DNA of 64,000 bases. It comes from Lewinellaceae bacterium (lineage in GTDB: Bacteria; Bacteroidota; Bacteroidia; Chitinophagales; Saprospiraceae). The position numbers and the translations under genes are program-made. The stretch is taken from the NCBI GenBank assembly GCA_024644235.1, contig JAHELJ010000018.1, positions 26,743-90,742 of the forward strand, in the 5' to 3' direction. The notes under the pieces are model-generated. The model was given only the letters and a program-made list of their open reading frames with translations. It made no database searches and was not told the origin of the DNA. Shown here piece by piece: positions 8,109-15,834 of this stretch. Every line of letters starts with the position of its first letter. Within the stretch, counting starts at the first letter, position 1.

Positions 8109-8147
8109 GCGTCTTTAAGAGGATGATTAGTCATCCATTAAAGACGC
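8109..8147 (+). promoter_or_regulatory. Hairpin spanning the histidine kinase start codon
   Basis: Two nested inverted repeats: GCGTCTTTAA (8109-8118) pairs perfectly with TTAAAGACGC (8138-8147), and GGATGA (8121-8126) with TCATCC (8131-8136), loop TTAG. The ATG of the kinase gene (8123) sits in the inner stem. A T-rich stretch follows. It could terminate the upstream operon or hide the start codon. A six-codon frame ATGGCG...TGA at 8106-8126 overlaps the kinase start as ATGA. Confidence 0.6.
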
Positions 8148-11044
8148 TTCTTTGTTTGTGGCTTCTGACAACTTCCCTGGAAGCATGGAACCAGGTTTAC
8201 CATTTTGACCGCTTCGGCGTCGAAGAAGGTCTTTCCTCCTCATTCCTCAGTGATCTTGCAATCGACAGTCAGGGATACATTTGGATTGCTTCATGGGGAG
8301 GAGGCACAATGCGCTTTGACGGTGTCACGTTCGAGCCAGTAGAATCATGTGGTTCTTCACGGTACGTTTCCTCCATTCATCTAGAAAAAGACAAGAGGAT
8401 CTGGATTGGAGCAGCTAGTGAACTAATCCGATTGCATCGCAGATCAAAAGCGTGTGATGTGATCAACCTCGAGGCAAGTGTACTGGACATTCTGGTTTTT
8501 GATAAATCTTTAGTCGTGGCTACGGAGAACGGCTTTTTTGAAATCGACAAAGAAGAGATGAGCATTTCGCGCCATCTGCTAGAAGGCATTGCGGTCTACG
8601 AGCTAGTCAAGTCCGGTAATGAAATTTATGCTGGAACACAGCAGGGGTTAGTTAAGATCACAGACAAATCCTGGCAAAGGGAGGTGGTAGACATCACGAT
8701 ATCAGAAGTTAGAGCCCTATCTCTGGATCAACAGGGTACCCTTTGGGAAGCTGGCATGGAGGGTATCAAGACCCTTTCAACTAGTACGACTGTTATTGAT
8801 TGGCCTGGTCCCTTAGCTCTTTCCCCAACTTTTATCACTCCCGGGTCTTTGGGTAGTTTGTTTATTGGTACCAGCACCCATGGCATTTTTATTTGGCAAA
8901 GCATCGACTCTTCTTGGCAGCAAATCGACGAGTCGCAACTTGGATTTGATCATGTCACGCAAATGATATTCGATGATTGGGGTAATGCCTGGATCGCTTC
9001 TTTTGGAGGAGGGCTGATCAGATATGGAGCTCAATTATTACGATGGCATTCCCAGGAAACAGGATTAGGGGGAAGATTCGTTCGTCAAGTACGGCCAGAT
9101 AGCCAATCCGGGATAAATGTTTTGTATAACAATGGAAAAGTGGATCGAATCGATAATAGACAAATAATCAATTTTGAGCCTGACTGGGCAACAAATCGAG
9201 AGTATACCGCTCTTCCTGTTTCAGAAAATTTTAGCAACTGGATGGCTACCGAAGAAGGAATATTGAAGTTGTGGCGAGAAGCAGTTTACCAGGTGCAGTC
9301 TGATACAGGCTGGCAGCAGCCGATTTCATCATTTGCAGTTATGGATAGTAGTCGGATTATTCTCTGTACAGATGATGGGATGTGGCAGGTCTCGACTGCT
9401 GCACCAGAGGTTGATTCTTCTGCTTTGATTTTTAAAATTAAGCGAATACATCCGGGTCCGTTGAGACATCTTTTTCTCGACAAATTTTCAAACGTTTGGT
9501 CATGGGGTCCAAACAATCTAATCTGCATGTCTGATTCGATTTATCAAGTTGATCTCAGGTTTTATGAAAGACAAATTTACCCCACTACCATTGCGGAAAC
9601 GATGAATGGGGAGATAGTCATCGGATCCCGGGATGCAGGCATTTTTTTTGTGAGGAGAAGAGGTGGAGAAATGGTTCTCGAAGCCTTGCAGAAGTCAGAG
9701 GATTTACCAACTAAGCAAATCAGAACGATTCTCATCGATGGGGATCAAATGTGGATTGGAACGAACGATGGCATCGCGGTTGGTAAGATCCAGCCAGGTC
9801 CGGTTTTTCAATTGGAGACATGGCTGGATAGGAGTTCAGGTTTGATGAATCCGGATATCAATGAGCATGCAGGGATAGTTGCAGATAATCAACACATATA
9901 CTTTGGGACATCAAGCGGACTCCTAGAATTCTACCCCAGCACTAATGCTGCTCGTGGTTATGGACCCCGACTTAGTATTGAATCCGTTCTAATCAACGAT
10001 GAAGAAATCGAGTTGTTAGATGAACAGCCTCTTCGACTGATTGGTGAGAATCCGCATTTTTCTATTGTTTCGAATGCCATAGACTTGGGCCTTCCTTTGG
10101 GAATAAAATATTATTGGAGGCTGAATGGCCACGATGCAGAGTGGCGACTTTCGTCTTCGGGAGGCCATATTGACCTATGGACTGTGCCCTATGGGAGCTA
10201 TAACTTAGAACTGAAAGCAGTGAATCTCAAGGGCATCGAAAGCAACATTTTGGCCTTGCCCCTGGATGCATTGCCTCCGATATGGAAAAGACCCTGGTTT
10301 ACAGTATTAGGAATAGTAATGACTCTTTCAAGCCTGTACGTCATCTACCGGATCAGACTCAAAAAATTGTTAAGGCAATCTGCTCGAAAGGCGAGAGATC
10401 TTGAGATCCAAAATAATTTGCTAAAGCTTGAGCAGCAGGCTCTCCGGTTGCAGATGAATCCACATTTCATATTTAATGCATTGCAGTCAATTCAGACGGT
10501 GATGCGGGAAGGTAAAATAGCAGAAGCAGAAGTGCATCTGAGAAAATTTGGTGATTTGATGAGAAGATTATTGGATCAGAGTAGGCGGGATTCAATTTCG
10601 CTTGATGACGAAATTCAGAGTCTGAATGCATATTTAGAAATAGAGCGATCAATTCGAAGTGAGAGATTTGATTTTTCAATTGCCATTCATTCAGATGTGG
10701 ACCTCTCTTTTTATCATATTCCTCCCATGGTGATTCAACCATTTGTGGAGAACGCAGTTAAGCACGGTCTTCCTGTGAATGGTATTAAAGGGGATATACA
10801 GATCAGTATGAAGTTGAAAGGAAGATATTTGGAATGCACTATTGAAGACAATGGACCAGGTATCGTAAAACCTAAGCAGCCTGGACATCGATCGGCCGGT
10901 ATCCAGGTCACCTCGGATCGATTAAGATCGTTAAGCTCATCCGGCGGGTTGGATCCTGTGCGGATTGAAACACTGAGGAAGGACGAGAGGGTAAGCGGGA
11001 CGATGGTGACTTTATTCATACCTATTATCGAGGAAGAAGCATGA
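8123..11044 (+). CDS. LytS-type sensor histidine kinase with beta-propeller sensor
   Basis: A 973-residue inner-membrane sensor. A signal peptide (residues 1-22) is followed by a long periplasmic region of two-component-type propeller repeats, with blades such as GYIWIASWGGGTMRFDG and MWIGTNDGIAVGK, then a Y_Y_Y-like domain (~640-710), a membrane helix (~720-740), a coiled coil and a His_kinase/HATPase module. The phosphoacceptor is His781 in QMNPHFIFNALQ; the N-box is ENAVKHG (Asn877) and the G1 box DNGPGI. This is the LytS/YehU type. It overlaps its response regulator by four bases (ATGA). The ligand is unknown; its position just after a respiratory operon gives no firm clue. The start codon lies in a strong hairpin. 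Confidence 0.92.
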   Translation: MISHPLKTLLCLWLLTTSLEAWNQVYHFDRFGVEEGLSSSFLSDLAIDSQGYIWIASWGGGTMRFDGVTFEPVESCGSSRYVSSIHLEKDKRIWIGAASELIRLHRRSKACDVINLEASVLDILVFDKSLVVATENGFFEIDKEEMSISRHLLEGIAVYELVKSGNEIYAGTQQGLVKITDKSWQREVVDITISEVRALSLDQQGTLWEAGMEGIKTLSTSTTVIDWPGPLALSPTFITPGSLGSLFIGTSTHGIFIWQSIDSSWQQIDESQLGFDHVTQMIFDDWGNAWIASFGGGLIRYGAQLLRWHSQETGLGGRFVRQVRPDSQSGINVLYNNGKVDRIDNRQIINFEPDWATNREYTALPVSENFSNWMATEEGILKLWREAVYQVQSDTGWQQPISSFAVMDSSRIILCTDDGMWQVSTAAPEVDSSALIFKIKRIHPGPLRHLFLDKFSNVWSWGPNNLICMSDSIYQVDLRFYERQIYPTTIAETMNGEIVIGSRDAGIFFVRRRGGEMVLEALQKSEDLPTKQIRTILIDGDQMWIGTNDGIAVGKIQPGPVFQLETWLDRSSGLMNPDINEHAGIVADNQHIYFGTSSGLLEFYPSTNAARGYGPRLSIESVLINDEEIELLDEQPLRLIGENPHFSIVSNAIDLGLPLGIKYYWRLNGHDAEWRLSSSGGHIDLWTVPYGSYNLELKAVNLKGIESNILALPLDALPPIWKRPWFTVLGIVMTLSSLYVIYRIRLKKLLRQSARKARDLEIQNNLLKLEQQALRLQMNPHFIFNALQSIQTVMREGKIAEAEVHLRKFGDLMRRLLDQSRRDSISLDDEIQSLNAYLEIERSIRSERFDFSIAIHSDVDLSFYHIPPMVIQPFVENAVKHGLPVNGIKGDIQISMKLKGRYLECTIEDNGPGIVKPKQPGHRSAGIQVTSDRLRSLSSSGGLDPVRIETLRKDERVSGTMVTLFIPIIEEEA

Positions 11045-11781
11045 TTAAGGCAATCATAGTTGAAGATAATGCAGATTCACTGCGGCATTTGAAAAGCATT
11101 TTGAGCGAATTTTGTCCGCAAGTGGAGGTAACTGGTACTACATCAGGAGTTGTTGCTGCGGCAAAGATTATCAAACAAGACCCTCCCGATCTCATCTTTC
11201 TTGACATAGAATTAGAGGATGGAAGTGGATTTGATCTATTGGAAATTCTTACAGACATTCATTTCAAGGTGATTTTCATAACGGGATCAGATCAACATGC
11301 CATACGGGCTTTTCGTTTTTCGGCCATTGATTATTTGCTAAAGCCGGTGAAAGAGGAAGAACTTGTAGAGGCGGTAGAAAAGGTTCACCTGCGAGATTCC
11401 GCCGATAATGTTGAAGTTTTGCTGGAGGCGTGGCAAGAGAACCATCGGATACCTCGGATCACGTTGAGAAATAGTGATGAGATCAAGATTATATCGGTCG
11501 ATCAGATCGTCAGGTGTGAGTCAGATAGTAGTTATACAACTTTTCACTTCATCGACGGATCCCGCTTTCTGGTTTCCAAAACACTGAAATCCTATTCTTC
11601 GTTGCTGCTCCCATTTCAGTTCATGCGAGTGCATCAATCTCACCTGGTGAATCTCAATCAAGTCCAGTCATACATGAAAGCTGACGGGGGATATCTTTTG
11701 ATGAGTGACGGTAGTGAGATTCCGGTGGCTATCCGTAAACGCGCACAGCTATCCAGGTGGTTGGCACGAGGTGAAGTGTGA
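11041..11781 (+). CDS. LytTR-family response regulator
   Basis: A 246-residue cytoplasmic regulator with an N-terminal receiver domain (residues 1-120; phosphoacceptor Asp55 in DLIFLDIE, conserved Lys in LLKPVKE) and a C-terminal LytTR DNA-binding domain (about 135-240, with ITLRNSDEIKII, SDSSYTTFHF and MRVHQSHLVN segments). It is translationally coupled to the upstream kinase through a four-base overlap and forms a complete two-component pair with it. LytTR proteins bind paired direct repeats near target promoters; targets cannot be assigned here. Confidence 0.94.
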   Translation: MIKAIIVEDNADSLRHLKSILSEFCPQVEVTGTTSGVVAAAKIIKQDPPDLIFLDIELEDGSGFDLLEILTDIHFKVIFITGSDQHAIRAFRFSAIDYLLKPVKEEELVEAVEKVHLRDSADNVEVLLEAWQENHRIPRITLRNSDEIKIISVDQIVRCESDSSYTTFHFIDGSRFLVSKTLKSYSSLLLPFQFMRVHQSHLVNLNQVQSYMKADGGYLLMSDGSEIPVAIRKRAQLSRWLARGEV

Positions 11782-11787
11782 TCAAAT

Positions 11788-11825
11788 CAAAAAAGCCCAC
11801 CCTTCGAGAACTCGCCGGGCGGGCT
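11788..11825 (-). terminator. Terminator between convergent regulator and SH3 genes
   Basis: AGCCC-A-CCC (from 11794) pairs with GGG-C-GGGCT (to 11825) around a 14-base loop. On the minus strand it is followed by a T run, so it best serves the minus-strand gene ending at 11836; the plus-strand regulator ends just before it. Confidence 0.75.
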
Positions 11826-11835
11826 CATGAAAAGA

Positions 11836-12555
11836 TCAGCATCCTGTGTATCCCTTTGCTTTGACCAGGATTTTTCCGTTTGGCATCTTGCGAATGTCCA
11901 CCGGATCTCCCAGATTCACTTTGATTTGATCTATTTCTCCTCGGCTATTTTCAATAAAGAGGAGTGATTTTTCAAATGTGGTACGAGTACGCCGATCAGG
12001 AACCATACTGCGCATCAAGTTCAGGATTTCACTGATTTTCATTCCGTCAATCTGCATTTCAATCGTCCAATAATTATCCGAAACCGAGCGCTTTACCTTC
12101 GAGCCATTTGACAAAAGGTAGGTCAGAGAATATTCGGAAGAGTCGACTACCTGAGTGGTTGGGTAGTGTTGGTCAAGGTAATGGCCGAGAGTATAGGCAT
12201 AGGAGTAACCATCACTACAAATTTCGTCTTCAGATGCAGGAAAGGGCAGGGGAGAAAGGTAGCCGTCAAAGAGATAGCCAGTAACACCCTCATAGTCTAC
12301 CAGGATCCAATGGCCATCGATCCAATCGATTCGATCCAAATGGTCATCGCAGTAGTCAAACGTATTGAGAATTTTTACTTGATCAGCATATCGTACTATA
12401 TCCAGCACTTCAGAATTTTGATTTGGTAGAGCTCTCAGTTTCATTCCGCTGGGAGCAAAGACATTTACATAAGTGCCCTCTAACCACGGATCCGTGTGGC
12501 TAGTAGCTTGAATTGTAGTGGCTAGTGCGAGGAGGATGACGATTGTGAATTTCAT
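11836..12555 (-). CDS. Secreted protein with bacterial SH3-like domain
   Basis: A 239-residue exported protein with a signal peptide (about residues 1-20). Residues 28-100 resemble a bacterial SH3 domain: NVFAPSGMKLRALPNQNSEV, a V-x-I segment, then WILVDYEGVTGYLFDGYLS. The C-terminal part has no domain I recognise. SH3b domains often bind cell-wall peptides or act as general binding modules. It follows the SPFH lipoprotein on the same strand with a 25-base gap, so the two are likely co-transcribed. No enzymatic motif is visible. Confidence 0.75.
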   Translation of the reverse strand: MKFTIVILLALATTIQATSHTDPWLEGTYVNVFAPSGMKLRALPNQNSEVLDIVRYADQVKILNTFDYCDDHLDRIDWIDGHWILVDYEGVTGYLFDGYLSPLPFPASEDEICSDGYSYAYTLGHYLDQHYPTTQVVDSSEYSLTYLLSNGSKVKRSVSDNYWTIEMQIDGMKISEILNLMRSMVPDRRTRTTFEKSLLFIENSRGEIDQIKVNLGDPVDIRKMPNGKILVKAKGYTGC

Positions 12556-12580
12556 GATGTTTATTTTTTTAGGTGAAGAA

Positions 12581-13576
12581 TTACCGGGTTATGGCCGGCA
12601 TTGATTGATTGATAAGGTTGCCAAAGACACTGGGATCAGTCCCTGTGGGGAGGACGGCGATTTCTACTTTGCCCGCTAGCTCTTTATTGACTAGAAAACT
12701 GGCGTAAACAGGATTTGAGGTACAGAGCTCAGCAAGCTTTATCTGAGTTTGGTGTTCGAGATCTGCAATCTTTCGCTGGTTCTCCAATGCCAACATATCG
12801 ATGTCTTTTCGTTTTTCGATTTCCAGGTCTTTGAGATCGCGAAGTTTATCCAGCTCAGCTTTGGCCAGGAGTCTTTTTTCTTCAATTGCAGAGTTAGTTT
12901 TCAATCGATCAACCTGGGCTTGGGTTTCGGCCCTTGCCAGTTCAATAGCACGCCGGTCTTTTTCAGTTTCAGCTTGGATTTTTTGCAATCTACCATCAGA
13001 TTCTGCCTGCGTGATTTGAATCTTACCTTGAGCCTCCGTTCTCTTGCGGTCGGCTTCAGCCTGGCTGAGGTCAATTCTACTTTGCTCCCGGATAAATTCG
13101 AGCTCCTGCACTTTCAGCCCGATCTCCTCTTTTGCCGTTGCATACAGGGGAGGAAAGTCGATAGCTGATACAATGATTTTATGGATCAGTATAGAGGGTT
13201 CGCCCAATTGCGTAGAGAGGTTTGCTCTCAGATCTTCGATGTATAACTTTCGTTGAGCAGCAAAAACAGAATCGACACTCTTGTAATTATGTGAGACAAG
13301 ATTAGCTATTTCGATAGCGGCTGGGACCAAGATGGAATGATTGAATGAATCTGGGTGTTCGTAGGCTTTAGCAAAGAGTTTGGGCTGGGAAATACTCCAT
13401 TGCCAGGTGACGTCAAGATGGAGTGGAACTCCATCTCCCAAGCGGATATCATGGAGAATATTTCGATGTACCTGAGTTTTGGATAATTCTTCGGGGACCC
13501 ACTTTTGGCTATTGCAAGAGATGAGGAGGGGCATGAGTAGGAGCAGCGATCCGATAAACAGATGATCAAATTTCAT
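12581..13576 (-). CDS. Lipid-anchored SPFH/band-7 protein
   Basis: A 331-residue lipoprotein (signal ending in LLISC, Cys21). Residues 35-140 show an SPFH/prohibitin-like pattern (RLGDGVPLHLDVTWQWSI, then AQRKLYIEDLRANLSTQLG and a VSAIDFPPLY segment). Residues 150-275 form a long charged coiled coil rich in Glu, Ala, Lys and Arg. Most SPFH proteins are anchored by an N-terminal membrane helix or hairpin; anchoring by a lipobox would put this one in the periplasm or at the outer membrane, where it could form a ring or scaffold. It is probably co-transcribed with the SH3 protein. Function unknown. Confidence 0.75.
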   Translation of the reverse strand: MKFDHLFIGSLLLLMPLLISCNSQKWVPEELSKTQVHRNILHDIRLGDGVPLHLDVTWQWSISQPKLFAKAYEHPDSFNHSILVPAAIEIANLVSHNYKSVDSVFAAQRKLYIEDLRANLSTQLGEPSILIHKIIVSAIDFPPLYATAKEEIGLKVQELEFIREQSRIDLSQAEADRKRTEAQGKIQITQAESDGRLQKIQAETEKDRRAIELARAETQAQVDRLKTNSAIEEKRLLAKAELDKLRDLKDLEIEKRKDIDMLALENQRKIADLEHQTQIKLAELCTSNPVYASFLVNKELAGKVEIAVLPTGTDPSVFGNLINQSMPAITR

Positions 13577-13905
13577 GATGATGGATTGTTTAGATTGATA
13601 AATACTTTATCCAAAGTAGAAGTGAATTGGCGAGAGATGCTCAGGGATTTGGAATCTGATGGGTGGGGGTTAGAATTCGTTTAGGAATGGACAGAATTCG
13701 TGATTTGGGGAAAGGAGGGATGGCTAAAGAATCGATTCGTAGCGGGTTGTGGGCTACGGGCCCGAAGGAACTAACCGTCAACAACGGTTATATACGTATG
13801 TAACGGTAATATACGTATGTAACGGTTATATCCGTATCTTACGGTAATATTCGAATACTACGATTATTGATGTTTACCTAAAAAATCTCGCGCCAGCTTC
13901 AGAAC
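13577..13905. other. Intergenic region holding a tandem repeat
   Basis: About 330 bases between divergent SPFH and Zn-ribbon genes. The right-hand part holds the inverted and tandem repeats described separately (13772-13877); the left part shows nothing I recognise. Promoters for both genes are expected here. Confidence 0.5.
13772..13877. repeat. 19-bp tandem repeat array with leading inverted repeat
   Basis: An inverted repeat TAACCGT-CAACA-ACGGTTA (13772-13790) runs into tandem units of 19 bp starting at 13783, 13802, 13821 and 13840, with a degenerate fifth at 13859. The first is AACGGTTATATACGTATGT; the second differs by one base and the others are more diverged. Each early unit contains the palindrome ATACGTAT. 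Nothing but 28 bases separates the array from the Zn-ribbon gene start at 13906, so it could be an operator bound cooperatively by a regulator. Confidence 0.85.
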
Positions 13906-14286
13906 ATGCCTCTACCTCGACCAGTAGCCCACTGCCCAATATGCGGCGACAAAGTCATAGGACGGAAAGACAAAATCTTTTGCTCTCCGAATTGTAAGGC
14001 TGAATATCACTACAGAAGAAAAAAACAACGAGTCCCTGTGTCCGAACCAATCGATTCGATCCTCCATCGCAATTGGGTGATTCTTACTGAGCTATATGAG
14101 GAGATTGGTAAAAAGAAATTTTTCGTTTCCCGGGCAAAACTCAATAAATCGGGGTTTCATACCAGATATTTTACCAGCTATGAACTCAACTCTAAAGGGA
14201 AGGCCTATCGATACATCTACGACTTTGGATGGATGGAGTTTAGTGATAAAGAACTCATGGTGATCAAGTTGGCAAAACCCAAATAG
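13906..14286 (+). CDS. Small Zn-ribbon protein of unknown function
   Basis: A 126-residue, basic, probably cytoplasmic protein. An N-terminal treble-clef-like Zn site is formed by CPICG (Cys10, Cys13) and CSPNC (Cys27, Cys31), followed by an EYHYRRKKQR basic patch. The rest (residues 45-126) has a globular alpha/beta look with SRAKLNKSGFHTRYFTSYE, no domain I can name. Similar small Zn-ribbon proteins are widespread in Bacteroidota. The Zn site plus basic patch suggests nucleic-acid binding. The 19-bp repeat array directly upstream raises autoregulation, which is inference. Its stop abuts the convergent sulfatase stop with no spacer. Confidence 0.75.
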   Translation: MPLPRPVAHCPICGDKVIGRKDKIFCSPNCKAEYHYRRKKQRVPVSEPIDSILHRNWVILTELYEEIGKKKFFVSRAKLNKSGFHTRYFTSYELNSKGKAYRYIYDFGWMEFSDKELMVIKLAKPK

Positions 14287-15834
14287 TCAGTTCCAGGCGG
14301 AGGAAATAATCTCCATCATTGTCGGGTCTTGTACATCAGCATCTTGCCATTGTTCTCTTAACTGCTTAAGCTCACGTTTTAAAGTGTCTATAATCCCGGA
14401 ATATTGACTCACCTTGTATTGATTCTCATTCTCTCCTGGATCTGCTAGTAGATCAAAGAACTCCCAACCCGGGGTAGTCGGAGCAGCTATCGCTCCATTC
14501 ATATCCAAAGGATTACCATAAAAGAAAGCCAATTTGTACCGGTCGGTACGAATCCCAAAATGAGCTGGTCTCTCTTTGCGATGTAACCAATAGCGATAAT
14601 ACATCGATTTCCTCCAGGAAGGATCGATGCCACCAGTGAGTAAATGTCGAAAAGACTTTCCTCGGACAAAAGGAAGCTCTGGTAGTCCGGCATAGTCCGC
14701 AAATAAAGCTGGAAAATCAATATTTAGAATGATTTCATCGATCCGTTGACTTGCCTTTACTTCGGGAGGGTATCTGATGACAAATGGCATGCGGATAGCC
14801 TCCTCGTAAATCATGCGTTTGTCAAAAAAACCGTGTTCCCCTAAGAAATAACCTTGATCGGCGGTGTAAATTACAATGGTATTTTCAGCTAGATCATTAT
14901 CATCTAGATACCCTAGCAGTTTTCCGATATTTTCATCGATGGACGCACCGCATCGTAAGAAATCACGAATGAATTTTTGATAAATTTTTTTTCGCGCGGA
15001 CACACTGTCTAAGCCCTCTAGCGAAAAAGGTAGACCGGGATATCGCCTTTGTTCGGCAGATAGGGTACTGTTGTCGATCCATCTCTGGCCAAGTATTTCC
15101 AGTTGCTGGCCTTCAAATGTGCGACCACTTAGATCCGGCGAAAATTCAAGCAGAGAGGCCGGTTCAGGAAATATGGTAGACTCATGCAGGTCTGCTAATC
15201 GATCCGGATAGTCAAATGGCTCATGGGTAGCTTTGAAGTGAGTCATCAGGAAAAATGGTTTTTCCTTATCTCGTTTATCCAGCCAGTTAAGGGATTCTTC
15301 TGCAATTACATCAGAAGAAAACCCTTTGTAATGTGTCCCACCTTCCCGGCCCTCAGCCCAGGTTTCTTCGTTCTTTAAAATAGGATTCCGGTACATCCCC
15401 TGACCAGGCAATACCAGAAAATAATCGAAGCCGGCTGGTTTTGATTTGAGATGCCACTTCCCCACCACTGCGGTTTGATATCCGTGTTTTCTTAACTCTT
15501 TGGCGATGTTTGGATGATCCGATGATAGTTCATCTGCCAGAGTGTACACGTTATTTTCATGACTATACTGCCCGGTGAGGATAGATGCCCGGCTTGGCAC
15601 GCAAATAGAATTGGTGCAAAAAGCATTATTTAACACAGAGCCTTCTTCAGCCAAACGTCTGATATTGGGATTGGAAATCAGACTGTCAAGGATACCACCA
15701 TAGATTCCCCAAGCCTGGGAAGTATGATCATCCGACATGATGAAGAGGATGTTGGGTCGATTGTCTATATCCTTTTTGCAAGCAGAGAAAGATAGCGCTG
15801 TGGCCAAACCGAGATAAAGGACAATCCTCATCAC
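14287..15834 (-). CDS. Family S1 sulfatase lipoprotein (CVPSR type)
   Basis: A 515-residue formylglycine-dependent sulfatase. The N-terminus has a signal with lipobox SAC (Cys19). Metal-binding acidic pair D35-D36 lies in NILFIMSDDH, and the maturation motif is C78-V-P-S-R with ASILTGQ following, where Cys is converted to formylglycine. Further S1 features are VVGKWHLK and DQGYFLGEHG. The C-terminal YYRYW...GIRTDRYKL pattern is common in sulfatases acting on host or algal sulfated glycans, including N-acetylglucosamine-6-sulfatase-like groups; substrate is not certain. It overlaps the upstream sulfatase by four bases, so the two are translated together. Confidence 0.92.
   Translation of the reverse strand: MMRIVLYLGLATALSFSACKKDIDNRPNILFIMSDDHTSQAWGIYGGILDSLISNPNIRRLAEEGSVLNNAFCTNSICVPSRASILTGQYSHENNVYTLADELSSDHPNIAKELRKHGYQTAVVGKWHLKSKPAGFDYFLVLPGQGMYRNPILKNEETWAEGREGGTHYKGFSSDVIAEESLNWLDKRDKEKPFFLMTHFKATHEPFDYPDRLADLHESTIFPEPASLLEFSPDLSGRTFEGQQLEILGQRWIDNSTLSAEQRRYPGLPFSLEGLDSVSARKKIYQKFIRDFLRCGASIDENIGKLLGYLDDNDLAENTIVIYTADQGYFLGEHGFFDKRMIYEEAIRMPFVIRYPPEVKASQRIDEIILNIDFPALFADYAGLPELPFVRGKSFRHLLTGGIDPSWRKSMYYRYWLHRKERPAHFGIRTDRYKLAFFYGNPLDMNGAIAAPTTPGWEFFDLLADPGENENQYKVSQYSGIIDTLKRELKQLREQWQDADVQDPTMMEIISSAWN

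Noticed and set aside
12749..13168. Plus-strand frame of 139 codons opposite the SPFH gene
   Set aside because: Antisense of the coiled-coil region; Phe/Leu/Ser-rich composition is typical of such shadows.
13772..13877. Possible CRISPR array
   Set aside because: The units are directly tandem with no spacers, and there are no cas genes in the window.
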